A DNA stretch of 64,000 nt from Vreelandella arcis (lineage in GTDB: Bacteria; Pseudomonadota; Gammaproteobacteria; Pseudomonadales; Halomonadaceae). The notes under the pieces were generated by a model. That model was not told where the DNA came from, searched no databases, and was given only the letters and a program-made list of their open reading frames with translations. Each line of letters starts with the position of its first letter. Position 1 is the stretch's first letter. The stretch covers positions 186,001 through 250,000 of the forward strand of contig NZ_FNII01000003.1 of assembly GCF_900103865.1 (NCBI RefSeq), in the 5' to 3' direction. Shown here piece after piece: positions 10,768 to 20,125 of this stretch. The translations under genes and the position numbers were made by a program.

Positions 10768-11705
10768 GCAAAGCTAACTCTCAACCCTTGTCGTTTGAGC
10801 GGGTTGTCGTGGTGTACGGCGGCGATTCAGCCGAGCGGGATGTATCGCTAAAGAGTGGGGCCGCGATTATCGCTGCGCTTGAGCGACAAGGCGTCAATGT
10901 ACAGGGGTATGATCCTCGTGAGGGCGGGTTGGTCGGCCTTGAAAAACTGGCCCCGACAGCCGTCTTTGTGGCGTTGCACGGTCGGGGTGGCGAAGACGGT
11001 ACCCTGCAGGGCGCGCTTGAGCTGCTGAACATTCCGTATACCGGCAGTGGCGTATTGGCGTCGGCATTAGGCATGGACAAACAACGCACTAAGCAAGTGT
11101 GGCATGCCCTGGCCTTGCCAACGCCAGAAAGCATCATGCTGCATTCAGACGCCGATTGGGCTGGCGTGGTCGCGCAGCTTGGCTTGCCGCTGATCGTTAA
11201 GCCGGTGCATGAAGGGTCGACGCTGGGTATCAGTATTGTCGACGACCAAGCGTCTCTGGAATCTGCCTATCACGATGCGGCGCGTTTTGATGCGCGGGTG
11301 ATGGCCGAGCGCTTCATTCAAGGTGATGAATACACGGTGAGCTTACTGTCTGACCAGGTGCTCCCCGCGATTCGTGTGGAAGTGCCGGGCGGGTTTTACG
11401 ACTACGAAGCGAAGTATTTAACCGATACCACCGAGTACCATTTGCCCTGTGGTCTATCTCACGATGATGAGGCCGCATTGGCAACGCTCTGCCAACAAGC
11501 CTTTGCGGCCGTTGGCGGGCAAGGTTGGGGGCGCGTTGACGTGATGCGTGACAGTGACGGTCGTTTTTGGCTATTGGAAGTTAATACCGTGCCGGGGATG
11601 ACCGATCACAGCCTTGTGCCTCAATCAGCCGCGCACGCGGGGATTAGTTTTGATCAACTAGTGATGCGCATTTTACAAACGGCTGGCCAGCAGAGCGCCT
11701 CATGA
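10764..11705 (+). CDS. ddlB: D-alanine--D-alanine ligase DdlB
   Basis: ATP-grasp enzyme that makes the D-Ala-D-Ala dipeptide used by MurF. At 313 aa it has the short DdlB-type length. The N-terminal [13 protein letters not shown] loop, the central ATP-grasp [12 protein letters not shown] and the C-terminal metal/substrate motif [13 protein letters not shown] are all present. The GTG start overlaps the murC stop and the stop overlaps the ftsQ ATG, so the gene sits in a tightly coupled translational chain. Confidence 0.96.
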   Translation: MSKANSQPLSFERVVVVYGGDSAERDVSLKSGAAIIAALERQGVNVQGYDPREGGLVGLEKLAPTAVFVALHGRGGEDGTLQGALELLNIPYTGSGVLASALGMDKQRTKQVWHALALPTPESIMLHSDADWAGVVAQLGLPLIVKPVHEGSTLGISIVDDQASLESAYHDAARFDARVMAERFIQGDEYTVSLLSDQVLPAIRVEVPGGFYDYEAKYLTDTTEYHLPCGLSHDDEAALATLCQQAFAAVGGQGWGRVDVMRDSDGRFWLLEVNTVPGMTDHSLVPQSAAHAGISFDQLVMRILQTAGQQSAS

Positions 11706-12415
11706 AAAAACGCCAGGCCTGGTTAGGTAGTTTGATGTTGGGCCTTTTGCTAGTTGCCGGTGGGCAAGCACTTTGGTTATGGCTTGACCGGCCCATAGAG
11801 CGTGTCTCTATCCGGGGCGACTGGGACTACGTGAATGCAGACTATTTGCGTACCCAACTGGCCCCGGTGGTTGAGGATAGCCAGTGGCTATCTGCGGATT
11901 TGGGGACGCTGAGAGAACAGGCATTGCGCATTGGCTGGCTAAATGAAGTGCGCATTAGTCGCGAATGGCCGAATGCGCTGATCTTTGAACTGGTTGAGCA
12001 AACCCCAGTGGCTCGCTGGAATGACGACTTTTTGCTTAATGAAGAGGGCGAAGCCTTTGCTTTTTCCCCATTAGGAGTGCCCGAGGGGTTACCCGATTTG
12101 GCGGGTCCTGCCGGTAGCAATGAGGAAGTTTTAGATTACTACCGCCAATTAACGCCGCATTTTGCACGGCTAGATTTACGCTTAACCCAACTTCGCTTAG
12201 AGCCTCGGGGTGCCTGGCGGTTACAATTAAACGATAGCGCTTGGGTAATGTTGGGTCGACGTCAACACGAAGTACGGCTGGCACGTTTAAGTGCTTCTTG
12301 GCAACGCGAGTTGAGTCATTTAAGTGAACGTATCCGTTATATCGATTTGCGCTACCCAAATGGAGTGGCCGTTGCTTGGCACGGTGAAAGTGAATTTGAT
12401 GTGCAAGAAGAGTAA
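11702..12415 (+). CDS. ftsQ: Cell division protein FtsQ
   Basis: Bitopic divisome protein linking FtsB/FtsL to the septal synthase. The 237-aa protein has a short basic N-terminus (MKKRQ), one membrane helix at about residues 7-30, a POTRA domain beginning at the IERVSIRGDWDYV segment and the FtsQ beta domain. The ATG overlaps the ddlB stop. FtsQ is usually followed immediately by ftsA; here it is followed by a terminator and a 290-base gap. Confidence 0.93.
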   Translation: MKKRQAWLGSLMLGLLLVAGGQALWLWLDRPIERVSIRGDWDYVNADYLRTQLAPVVEDSQWLSADLGTLREQALRIGWLNEVRISREWPNALIFELVEQTPVARWNDDFLLNEEGEAFAFSPLGVPEGLPDLAGPAGSNEEVLDYYRQLTPHFARLDLRLTQLRLEPRGAWRLQLNDSAWVMLGRRQHEVRLARLSASWQRELSHLSERIRYIDLRYPNGVAVAWHGESEFDVQEE

Positions 12416-12705
12416 CGAGGCGATCATGGGATGTTTAAAAGATGTAAAGTAAGCAGTTGCTGTCGATGAAAACCCCGCTGACGGGGTTTTATTTCACTGT
12501 TATGGCGACTATTGTGACATTTGACTAGTCGTATTGCGGCAAATGTTTCTATACTATGTGCCAATTGGAATTATAATGTTAACTCGTTTGATTAATTTGG
12601 CTCATTGCCACACGTTGTAAGTTGGCACGCTTATTAACTTGTGCCCAAGTAGCATTGAGCATTAATTGTATTTTTATTTAAGGCAATAAGGAGATTTCCC
12701 GACTC
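12416..12705 (+). other. ftsQ-ftsA intergenic region
   Basis: A 290-base non-coding gap inside the division cluster. It contains a rho-independent terminator (12469-12492) and then an AT-rich stretch with -10-like hexamers at 12550-12555 (TATACT) and 12572-12577 (TATAAT). Neither has a clear -35 at normal spacing; TTGACT at 12521-12526 is 23 bases from the first. An AAGGAG ribosome-binding site at 12688-12693 serves ftsA. The layout implies that ftsAZ has its own promoter here. Confidence 0.6.
12469..12492 (+). terminator. Rho-independent terminator after ftsQ
   Basis: Perfect 9-bp inverted repeat, AAAACCCCG at 12469-12477 and CGGGGTTTT at 12482-12490, with a CTGA loop and the T-run inside the 3' arm. 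It would stop transcripts coming from murC-ddlB-ftsQ before ftsA. Confidence 0.8.
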
Positions 12706-13995
12706 ATGGCAGGCTCACCCAACGCATCCAACATGGTGGTCGGGCTGGACATTGGAACGTCCAAGGTCGTCGCCATCGTCGGTCAGCCGACCGACGATGG
12801 TGGGATTGAAATTGCAGGTATCGGTTCGCATCCGTCGCGGGGCATGAAGCGCGGTGTGGTCATCAATATTGAATCCACCGTGCAGTCAATTCAGCGCGCT
12901 GTTGAAGAAGCCGAATTGATGGCCGGATGTGATATTCACTCGGTCTACGTAGGCGTAGCCGGAAGTCACATAAAATCGATGAACTCCGATGGTGTGGTGG
13001 CGATTAAAGAACGCGAAGTGACTCCTTCGGATATTGATCGAGTGATAGACTCAGCCAGGGCGCGGGCCGTTTCGGAAGGCCAGCGCGTGCTGCACGTGTT
13101 GCCTCAGGAGTTCTCGATCGACGCCCAGGGCGGTATACGCGAGCCACTGGGCATGTCGGGGGTTCGTCTTGAAGCACAAGTGCATTTGGTAACAGCGGCG
13201 CTTAACGCGGTACAAAACATTGAAAAATGTGTGCGTCGCTGCGGTCTGGATGTTGATGCCATTATCCTTGAGCAACTGGCATCGAGTATGGCTGTATTGA
13301 CTGAGGATGAACGCGAACTTGGCGTGTGCATGGTCGATATCGGCGGCGGCACTACCGACATGGCTATTTTTACTGAGGGTGCCATTCGCCATACGGCGGT
13401 GATCCCTATTGCCGGTGACCAGGTAACCAACGATATTGCCATGGCGCTGCGAACGCCGACCCAGCACGCCGAAGAGATTAAAGTTAAGTATGCCTGCGCG
13501 CTGACTCAATTAGCGGCAAGCGACGAAATGATTAAAGTACCTAGCGTGGGTGATAGGCCAGCACGGGATCTTTCCCGACAAGCATTGGCTGAAGTGGTAG
13601 AACCACGTTACGAAGAGCTTTTTACGCTGGTCAGAGACGAGCTGCGTCGTAGCGGCTACGAAGATATGGTCGCGGCTGGCGTGGTATTGACCGGCGGTAC
13701 GTCACGCATGGAAGGCGTGGGTGAGCTGGCAGAAGAGATTTTTCATATGCCGGTTCGCATTGCGTGTCCGCAAAATGTCAAAGGGTTGTCAGACGTGGTA
13801 CGTAACCCTATCTATGCAACAGGCGTCGGTTTACTGCATTATGCATTGCAGGAAGCCCGTCATGGGCATAATCGTGAAAGCCAGGGAGGAGTCATCCCTG
13901 TACATAAGGGGCGTGCTGACGTCTCCCGGCGTGACGTCAAGGACGGCAGTGCAGCGCTGACAAGAATCAAAGGCTGGTTCAAAGGAAATTTCTGA
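12706..13995 (+). CDS. ftsA: Cell division protein FtsA
   Basis: Actin-like ATPase that tethers FtsZ filaments to the inner membrane and recruits the divisome. The 429-aa protein has the actin-fold phosphate-1 loop ([12 protein letters not shown]), the phosphate-2 motif [12 protein letters not shown] near residue 210 and the C-terminal amphipathic membrane-targeting helix ([11 protein letters not shown]). It is expressed with ftsZ, which begins 34 bases downstream. The AAGGAG site lies 12 bases before the ATG, slightly longer than usual. Confidence 0.96.
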   Translation: MAGSPNASNMVVGLDIGTSKVVAIVGQPTDDGGIEIAGIGSHPSRGMKRGVVINIESTVQSIQRAVEEAELMAGCDIHSVYVGVAGSHIKSMNSDGVVAIKEREVTPSDIDRVIDSARARAVSEGQRVLHVLPQEFSIDAQGGIREPLGMSGVRLEAQVHLVTAALNAVQNIEKCVRRCGLDVDAIILEQLASSMAVLTEDERELGVCMVDIGGGTTDMAIFTEGAIRHTAVIPIAGDQVTNDIAMALRTPTQHAEEIKVKYACALTQLAASDEMIKVPSVGDRPARDLSRQALAEVVEPRYEELFTLVRDELRRSGYEDMVAAGVVLTGGTSRMEGVGELAEEIFHMPVRIACPQNVKGLSDVVRNPIYATGVGLLHYALQEARHGHNRESQGGVIPVHKGRADVSRRDVKDGSAALTRIKGWFKGNF

Positions 13996-14029
13996 CAGGG
14001 CCGCAAGCGCGGTTCAGGAGACGGGGCTT

Positions 14030-15202
14030 ATGTTCGAATTGGTAGATAGCGCACCCTCGAGCAGTGCGGTCATCAAAGTGGTTGGCGTTGGCGGCGGTGG
14101 CGGCAACGCTGTTAACCACATGGTCGAAAGCAACATCGAAGGCGTTGAATTTATTTGCGCCAATACCGATGCCCAGGCGTTAAAGCGTGTATCCGCTAAG
14201 ACGGTGCTGCAGCTTGGGGGCGAAATCACTAAGGGCTTAGGCGCAGGGGCTAATCCTGATGTCGGCCGCCAAGCGGCGATGGAAGACCGAGAACGCATCG
14301 CTGAGCTGCTCAATGGTGCTGATATGGTGTTCATCACTGCCGGCATGGGTGGCGGTACCGGTACCGGTGGTGCGCCCGTGGTCGCGCAAGTGGCTAAGGA
14401 ATTAGGCATCTTAACGGTGGCGGTTGTTACACGGCCTTTCCCATTTGAGGGGCCGAAGCGGATGCGCGCTGCAGAAGAGGGCATGAAAGAGCTCTCGGAA
14501 CACGTTGATTCGCTGATCACCATTCCTAATGAAAAGTTGCTCTCCGTCCTGGGCAAAAACGCCACGTTATTGACCGCCTTTAGTGCGGCCAATGATGTGC
14601 TCTTGGGTGCCGTTCAGGGGATCGCCGAGCTGATCACCAGCCCGGGCATTATCAACGTCGACTTTGCCGACGTGCGCACGGTCATGTCGGAAATGGGCAT
14701 GGCGATGATGGGTACCGGCGGGGCTACCGGTGAAAACCGTGCCCGTGAAGCGGCTGAAAAAGCCATTCGCAGCCCGCTGTTGGAAGATATCGACCTGCAT
14801 GGTGCGCGCGGTATTCTGGTTAATATTACCGCCGGGCCTGACCTCTCGATTGGTGAATTCAACGATGTTGGCGCAACAGTGCAGGAATTCGCCTCTCAAG
14901 AAGCGACCATTGTGGTGGGTACGTCGATTGATATGGAAATGTCCGACGAGCTGCGCGTAACAGTTGTGGCGGCCGGTTTGGACGGTGGTCAGCCAAAAAT
15001 GGCGACGCGTGAACCCGCACGCCGGTCGGCGGAAGCCTCTTCCGATTATCGTAAGCTGCAACAGCCGACGGTCATGCGTCAGCAGGCGAGTAGCCGTGCT
15101 GAAGCGGCTGAAAGCGCACCCGCGCGCCCTGAAAAGCGCCGCGCAGCTGATGCCGATGACTACCTGGACATCCCCGCATTTCTTCGCCGGCAAGCGGATT
15201 GA
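14030..15202 (+). CDS. ftsZ: Cell division GTPase FtsZ
   Basis: Tubulin-like GTPase forming the Z-ring. The tubulin signature GGGTGTG lies near residue 107, followed by the GTP-binding and T7-loop domains, a variable linker rich in Ala/Arg/Glu from about residue 318, and the conserved C-terminal peptide [13 protein letters not shown] that binds FtsA/ZipA. Length is 390 aa. AGGAG lies 9 bases before the ATG. A long hairpin follows the stop. Confidence 0.98.
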   Translation: MFELVDSAPSSSAVIKVVGVGGGGGNAVNHMVESNIEGVEFICANTDAQALKRVSAKTVLQLGGEITKGLGAGANPDVGRQAAMEDRERIAELLNGADMVFITAGMGGGTGTGGAPVVAQVAKELGILTVAVVTRPFPFEGPKRMRAAEEGMKELSEHVDSLITIPNEKLLSVLGKNATLLTAFSAANDVLLGAVQGIAELITSPGIINVDFADVRTVMSEMGMAMMGTGGATGENRAREAAEKAIRSPLLEDIDLHGARGILVNITAGPDLSIGEFNDVGATVQEFASQEATIVVGTSIDMEMSDELRVTVVAAGLDGGQPKMATREPARRSAEASSDYRKLQQPTVMRQQASSRAEAAESAPARPEKRRAADADDYLDIPAFLRRQAD

Positions 15203-15227
15203 TAAAAGCTATCAGGTGTGGGCTTGC

Positions 15228-15266
15228 AGCAAACGAGAGTTTTATTGGTGAAAACCCTCGTTTGCT
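15228..15266 (+). terminator. Long hairpin between ftsZ and lpxC (terminator without T-run)
   Basis: Perfect 10-bp outer stem, AGCAAACGAG at 15228-15237 against CTCGTTTGCT at 15257-15266. After one A-C mismatch it continues with a 5-bp inner stem (GTTTT/AAAAC) and a 7-base loop. The 3' flank is GTTAAAG with no T-run, so simple intrinsic termination is doubtful. It may be an RNA 3'-end stabiliser or processing site separating ftsZ from lpxC. Confidence 0.5.
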
Positions 15267-15337
15267 GTTAAAGTGAACACTGTTTGATAACTTTCATCCC
15301 TTGCGGTTACCCCGTTATTAGAGTTCGACCACTGCCC

Positions 15338-16249
15338 ATGATCAGACAACGCACCCTACAAAATGTCATTCGCGCCACCGGAGTGGGCTTACACTCTGGG
15401 AAAAAAGTTCACTTGGCTTTGCGTCCGGCACCCGTCAATACGGGGATTGTGTTTGTTCGCACGGATCTTGACCCAGTGGTTCACGTTCCTGCCCGCGCTG
15501 AACTGGTGGAAGACACCAAGCTATGTACCGCGCTTAGCTACCAGGGTGTCAAGGTGGCGACCGTTGAGCACCTGATGTCGGCTTTTGCAGGGCTGGGTAT
15601 CGACAATGCTTATGTCGATGTCAGTGCAGCAGAAGTGCCTATCATGGACGGTAGTGCTAGTCCGTTTGTATTTCTGATTCAATCGGCGGGTATCTTAGAG
15701 CAGGAGGCGGCTAAAAAGTTTATACGCATTAAGCGTCCGATTAGCGTCACTGAAGATGATAAAGAGGCCACTTTTTTGCCGCATCAAGGCTTTAAAGTCT
15801 CGTTTGCGATCGATTTTGACCATCCTGTTTTCGACCAGCAAAAACAAACGGCGATGATCGACTTTTCCACGACCTCATTCGTGAAAGAAGTCTCGCGGGC
15901 TCGCACCTTCGGCTTTATGCGCGATCTGGAATTTCTGCGGTCTAACAATTTAGCATTAGGCGGTAGCTTGGATAATGCGATTGTGGTCGATGACTACCGG
16001 ATTGTTAACGAAGGCGGACTACGCTACGAAGATGAATTCGTGAAGCATAAGGTGTTGGATGCCATTGGAGATCTTTACCAGTTAGGCTACAGCCTGATTG
16101 GTGAATTTCGCGGCGTTAAGTCAGGCCATGCGCTGAACAATCAGCTGTGTCGCGAGCTAATGGCTCAGCCAGATGCCTTTGAAGTTATCACCTTCGAAGA
16201 AGAAAAAGCGGTTGCGCCTATTTCTTATGCGGCGCCTGCCATGGCGTAA
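15338..16249 (+). CDS. lpxC: UDP-3-O-acyl-N-acetylglucosamine deacetylase LpxC
   Basis: Zinc amidase catalysing the first committed step of lipid A synthesis. The 303-aa product begins [19 protein letters not shown], matching the family start. The zinc ligands appear as the His of [12 protein letters not shown] (about residue 78) and the His and Asp of [16 protein letters not shown] (about 237-241). An in-frame upstream start at 15284 would add 18 unconserved residues. lpxC after ftsZ is the usual gammaproteobacterial order. Confidence 0.97.
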   Translation: MIRQRTLQNVIRATGVGLHSGKKVHLALRPAPVNTGIVFVRTDLDPVVHVPARAELVEDTKLCTALSYQGVKVATVEHLMSAFAGLGIDNAYVDVSAAEVPIMDGSASPFVFLIQSAGILEQEAAKKFIRIKRPISVTEDDKEATFLPHQGFKVSFAIDFDHPVFDQQKQTAMIDFSTTSFVKEVSRARTFGFMRDLEFLRSNNLALGGSLDNAIVVDDYRIVNEGGLRYEDEFVKHKVLDAIGDLYQLGYSLIGEFRGVKSGHALNNQLCRELMAQPDAFEVITFEEEKAVAPISYAAPAMA

Positions 16250-16275
16250 TCGCCTATGCACGACTTGTTGATTGG

Positions 16276-16301
16276 AACGCACCGCCTAGGCGGTGCGTTT
16301 T
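16276..16301. terminator. Bidirectional terminator between lpxC and dciA
   Basis: Perfect palindrome with AACGCACCGCC at 16276-16286 and GGCGGTGCGTT at 16289-16299, followed by TTTT ending at 16301 on the plus strand. It lies between two converging genes and can serve both. Confidence 0.72.
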
Positions 16302-16320
16302 GCGTGGTAACGCTGCTAAT

Positions 16321-16800
16321 TCATGAGTCCTGGTCGTTGCCTTGTTCGGCAGGCGCGTGGGACGCTAGCCGTTCCAACGCCCGCTTAAGCGCGGGATGAT
16401 CAGTGTCTTGGGCGCAGTCGGCGAGCGTTTTGCCTGCCGAACAAGATAGCGAGCGAGTATTACGCAAGGGCGCTTGAACGGTTCGTACCGGGCGTACTTT
16501 GAACGTAAAGCCGGTAACGCCCTCAAAACCAGGCAGTTGATGAATCAGAGTGAGTAAGCGATCCTGCTCATAGCGCAGCCAGGTTAGCCATTGAGCTTGC
16601 CCGCTAATCAGTGTTAACCGCCCGTCGCGAAATCCACCGACGTAGATGTGGTCGCGCATTGGCTCTGGCAGGTGTGCCTGCAAGTGCCGCTGCGCCTGAT
16701 CTATCAGCTTGGAAAGGCGCATAAGCTTGCCGATATCGCTCGACTTGCCCATCAGACGGCTGATGGGCTGTGCCTGGGAGCGCTTAACCTTTATACTCAT
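16321..16800 (-). CDS. dciA: DUF721-family protein, probable replicative helicase loader DciA
   Basis: The 159-aa product has the DUF721 core at about residues 40-95: a helix (LIDQAQRHLQAHLPEPMRDHI), then GGFRDGRLTLISGQAQWLTWLRY. DciA proteins of this family load the DnaB helicase in bacteria lacking DnaC. The position between lpxC and secA matches the Pseudomonas dciA locus. The ATG at 16800 is preferred; the frame is open 39 codons further upstream, but that part overlaps the divergent gene and looks uncoding. The family assignment is solid; the loader role is inferred from the family. Confidence 0.8.
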   Translation of the reverse strand: MSIKVKRSQAQPISRLMGKSSDIGKLMRLSKLIDQAQRHLQAHLPEPMRDHIYVGGFRDGRLTLISGQAQWLTWLRYEQDRLLTLIHQLPGFEGVTGFTFKVRPVRTVQAPLRNTRSLSCSAGKTLADCAQDTDHPALKRALERLASHAPAEQGNDQDS

Positions 16801-16908
16801 ACACTTGATTCCTAACGTATCGCTTAGTGCACCACCGGTAGTGCTCACGGGCCCTGAATATGTCGCCCGGTCGTTAAAGACTAACACGCCCAGGAGTTTG
16901 TCCACAGC

Positions 16909-17274
16909 ATGTCGCAAGCGTTAAACATAGCCTCAGTAGTGCCTCGGCGTCAGCGACGTCATGGCTTGGCACGTTGGTGGCTAGCAAGCTTGCTGGTGGG
17001 CTGTTTATTGCCCACTAATTTGACGTATGCGGAAGCGCTTAGGGGCGGTGAGCGAAGCGTCGTGGCCTGTTTTTGGGTGCCTTCGGTACTGCGTGCACGG
17101 ACACGTTTAATGGCGACACGACGCCGCGCTATGCGGCGCTGGTGGCTCGCCGAGCAGCCTGCCATTGTGCCTCTTCAGCGCGCGGTGTGGCGTTGTTTTG
17201 TGAGCGTGCTGGTCGCTGCCCATGATGTATTTAGCCGTCGTGGTCCCCCTCGGTTTTCCCCGTTTTATCGCTGA
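16909..17274 (+). CDS. Small exported protein upstream of secA, candidate SecM-like secretion monitor
   Basis: 121-aa ORF of no family I recognise, ending 77 bases before secA. The N-terminus is an export signal: a basic n-region (about residues 13-22), a hydrophobic stretch WWLASLLVGCLL at 23-34, and a possible signal-peptidase I site after TYA (41). LVGC at 29-32 could alternatively be a lipobox. The middle is rich in Arg and Trp. The C-terminus has R110-R111-G112-P113-P114, seven residues before the stop. E. coli SecM stalls at R-A-G-P four residues before its stop, and other arrest peptides use R-A-P-P. Position, signal and motif suggest a secA-regulating arrest peptide; this is inference. 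CAGGAG at 16891-16896 lies 12 bases before the ATG. Confidence 0.6.
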   Translation: MSQALNIASVVPRRQRRHGLARWWLASLLVGCLLPTNLTYAEALRGGERSVVACFWVPSVLRARTRLMATRRRAMRRWWLAEQPAIVPLQRAVWRCFVSVLVAAHDVFSRRGPPRFSPFYR

Positions 17275-17322
17275 TCATTCAGTCAAACTACTTACTTATA
17301 TACAAAACGGGGTGATCCCGGC
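17258..17322 (+). promoter_or_regulatory. Inverted repeat joining the end of the SecM-like ORF to the secA leader
   Basis: CCCCGTTTT at 17258-17266, inside the last codons of the small ORF, is the exact reverse complement of AAAACGGGG at 17314-17322, 30 bases before the secA ATG. A ribosome paused at the R-G-P-P motif (codons 17239-17250) would cover the 5' arm. The secA ribosome-binding site (TTGGAAA around 17341-17347) is weak. The arrangement parallels the E. coli secM-secA mRNA switch, but the folding is not computed. Confidence 0.5.
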
Positions 17323-17351
17323 AAGGGCGCTCACTGTCAGTTGGAAATTAC

Positions 17352-20093
17352 ATGATCAATAATTTATTACGCAAAGTTGTCGGCTCCAAGAATGACCGAG
17401 ACGTTAAACGCATGCATAAAAGCGTGCAGCATGTTAACGCCCTGGAAAGTGAGTTTGAGGCGTTGAGCGATGCCGATTTACAGGCCACCACGGCTAAATT
17501 GCGGCAGCGATTAGACGACGGTGAACCTCTGGATAGCTTATTGTCGCCGGCTTTTGCAATGGTGCGTGAGTCCAGCAAACGGGTCATGGGGATGCGCCAC
17601 TTTGATGTGCAGATGGTCGGTGGTATGACCCTGCATAATGGGCGCATCGCTGAAATGAAAACCGGGGAAGGTAAAACGCTGGTCGCGACGCTCGCCGTTT
17701 ACTTAAACGCGCTGCCTGCAAAAGGTGTCCACGTGGTCACGGTGAACGATTACCTGGCGCGGCGTGATGCGGAGTGGATGCGACCGCTGTATGAGTTTTT
17801 AGGCCTGACGGTCGGCGTCATTTTTAGCGGCCAGACCAGTGCCGAAAAGCGTCATGCGTATCACTGCGACATTACTTACGGCACTAACAACGAATTTGGC
17901 TTTGATTATCTACGCGATAACATGGCCTTTTCGTTGGAGGATAAGGTTCAGCGCGGTCTTCACTATGCGATTGTCGACGAGGTGGATTCGATTCTTATCG
18001 ATGAAGCCCGCACACCGCTGATTATTTCAGGGGCCGTGGATGAGAATACCGATCTGTATAAAGTTATCGACCGTTTGTCGCTGACGCTTGAAAAAGGCGA
18101 AGCGCCGGAAGATGAAGAAACGCCGGTCACGGGCGACTTTTTGGTCGATGAAAAGCAAAAGCAAGTCGAGCTTACCGAGCAGGGTCACAATAAGGTCGAG
18201 ACGCTGATGCGTGAAGAGGGCCTGCTTGCTGAAGACGACTCGCTTTATGCGGCCCAGAACCTCAACTTGCTCCAACACATGCACTCGGCATTACGTGCTC
18301 GCCATCTTTATCATATTGATGTTGACTATATGGTCTCCGACGATCAGGTGGTGATTGTTGATGAACATACGGGGCGCTCCATGCCTGGGCGGCGTTGGTC
18401 TGAAGGGCTGCATCAGGCCGTTGAAGCCAAAGAGGGCGTCACGGTGCAGCGCGAGAGCCAAACCTTAGCGTCGACAACCTTCCAAAATTACTTCCGCCTT
18501 TACGAAAAGCTGGCAGGGATGACGGGCACCGCCGATACCGAAGCCTTTGAGTTTCGTCAGATTTATGGGCTGGATGTGGTGGTAATCCCGACGAATCGCC
18601 CGCTGGTGCGTAAAGATCTCAACGATCTGGTTTATTTAAGCGCGCAAGAGAAGTACGAAGCCATCATCCAGGATGTAAAAGAACAGACAGAGGCCGGTCG
18701 TCCGGTGCTGGTGGGTACGGCGTCGATTGAAACGTCAGAGTACATAGCGCGCTTAATGCGCGAAGCCAACCTGGCGTTTAACGTGCTGAACGCTAAGCAA
18801 CACCAAAGCGAAGCCGAAATTATCGCCCAGGCCGGCCGGCCGGGGGCGGTAACGATCGCGACCAATATGGCGGGCCGTGGTACCGACATCGTGCTGGGCG
18901 GTAACTGGGAAGCCGAAGTCGCCAAATTGCAACAGCCCAGCCAAGCGCAAATTGACGCCGTTAAGGCGGAATGGCAACAACGTCACGATGCTGTGCTTGA
19001 AGCCGGCGGCTTGCACGTGGTGGGTTCTGAGCGTCACGAATCACGCCGCATCGATAACCAGCTACGGGGTCGCGCCGGGCGTCAGGGTGATCCGGGGTCG
19101 ACCCGCTTCTTCCTGTCGCTGGAAGACAGCCTGATGCGTCTATTCGGTTCAGACCGGGTAAAACGCCTGATGCAAGCGTTAGGGTTAGAGCGCGGCGAAG
19201 CCATTGAGCACAAAATGGTCTCTAATGCTGTAGAGCGGGCGCAGAAAAAGGTCGAAGGCCGCAACTTTGATATTCGTAAACAACTACTCGAATACGATGA
19301 TGTTGCCAACGATCAGCGCCGGGTTATTTATCAGCAACGTAACGATATATTGGCGTCCGACAACGTGGCCGACGCCGTTGTTGGCATCCATGAAGAAGTC
19401 ATGGACAGCAGCATTAGCGATTATGTGCCACCGCAAAGCCTAGCCGAGCAGTGGGATTTGCCCGGCCTGGAAGCGCATTTGAAAACCGAGTTTAACTTGG
19501 ATGCGCCGGTGGTCGAGTGGGCTGAAGCGGACGAGCGCTTTAATGAAGAGAAGCTGCGCGAACGGTTGCACACCATGCACCGTGAAGCCTACGCCGCTAA
19601 AATCGATGCCGCAGGTGAGTCGCTGATTCGCCGCTTTGAAAAACAAGTCATGCTGCAAGTGCTCGACACCCGCTGGAAAGAGCACCTGCAATCCATGGAT
19701 CATTTGCGCCGCGGTATCCATCTGCGTGGCTATGCCCAAAAGAATCCCAAGCAGGAATATAAGCGTGAAGCGTTTGAGCTTTTCCAGCAGCTGCTGACCA
19801 ACATTAAAGCCGACGTGACGCGGATTCTTAGTCACGTACAGGTTCGCCAGCCCGAAGAAGTGGAAGCGTTGGAGCAAAAGCGTCGCGAGGCACTGGAGCG
19901 CGATAAAGCCACTGCCGCCAACCGTCATGAGGATCCTGAGTCTGTTGGAGACGGGGAGACCGAGACCGCCCCGGTAGCGCCTGGAGCAGATGGTCGCCCC
20001 GTCCGCCGTGAAGGGCCCAAAGTAGGTCGCAATGATCCGTGCACCTGTGGATCTGGCAAAAAATACAAGCAGTGCTGCGGTAAGCTTGACTGA
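17352..20093 (+). CDS. secA: Preprotein translocase ATPase SecA
   Basis: Motor of the Sec pathway, driving proteins through SecYEG. The 913-aa product has Walker A (MKTGEGKTL, about 98-106), Walker B with [15 protein letters not shown] (about 208-222), the helicase domain 2 motifs NMAGRGTDI and [13 protein letters not shown], and a C-terminal zinc/SecB-binding tail with Cys897, Cys899, Cys908 and Cys909. It follows the small exported ORF, and argJ follows 32 bases later. Confidence 0.98.
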   Translation: MINNLLRKVVGSKNDRDVKRMHKSVQHVNALESEFEALSDADLQATTAKLRQRLDDGEPLDSLLSPAFAMVRESSKRVMGMRHFDVQMVGGMTLHNGRIAEMKTGEGKTLVATLAVYLNALPAKGVHVVTVNDYLARRDAEWMRPLYEFLGLTVGVIFSGQTSAEKRHAYHCDITYGTNNEFGFDYLRDNMAFSLEDKVQRGLHYAIVDEVDSILIDEARTPLIISGAVDENTDLYKVIDRLSLTLEKGEAPEDEETPVTGDFLVDEKQKQVELTEQGHNKVETLMREEGLLAEDDSLYAAQNLNLLQHMHSALRARHLYHIDVDYMVSDDQVVIVDEHTGRSMPGRRWSEGLHQAVEAKEGVTVQRESQTLASTTFQNYFRLYEKLAGMTGTADTEAFEFRQIYGLDVVVIPTNRPLVRKDLNDLVYLSAQEKYEAIIQDVKEQTEAGRPVLVGTASIETSEYIARLMREANLAFNVLNAKQHQSEAEIIAQAGRPGAVTIATNMAGRGTDIVLGGNWEAEVAKLQQPSQAQIDAVKAEWQQRHDAVLEAGGLHVVGSERHESRRIDNQLRGRAGRQGDPGSTRFFLSLEDSLMRLFGSDRVKRLMQALGLERGEAIEHKMVSNAVERAQKKVEGRNFDIRKQLLEYDDVANDQRRVIYQQRNDILASDNVADAVVGIHEEVMDSSISDYVPPQSLAEQWDLPGLEAHLKTEFNLDAPVVEWAEADERFNEEKLRERLHTMHREAYAAKIDAAGESLIRRFEKQVMLQVLDTRWKEHLQSMDHLRRGIHLRGYAQKNPKQEYKREAFELFQQLLTNIKADVTRILSHVQVRQPEEVEALEQKRREALERDKATAANRHEDPESVGDGETETAPVAPGADGRPVRREGPKVGRNDPCTCGSGKKYKQCCGKLD

Positions 20094-20125
20094 AGGTAAG
20101 CGATTAAACGCCCAAGGAGACCAAC

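Noticed and set aside
12521-12555. TTGACT and TATACT as an ftsA promoter
   Set aside because: The 23-base spacing is too long for a sigma70 promoter.
14014-15193. Two long minus-strand frames opposite ftsZ
   Set aside because: FtsZ is certain on the plus strand; the antisense frames are Ala/Gly/Val codon mirrors.
16801-16917. N-terminal extension of dciA
   Set aside because: It would overlap the divergent small ORF; the first 39 residues look unlike the DUF721 family, and ATG 16800 has AGGA upstream.
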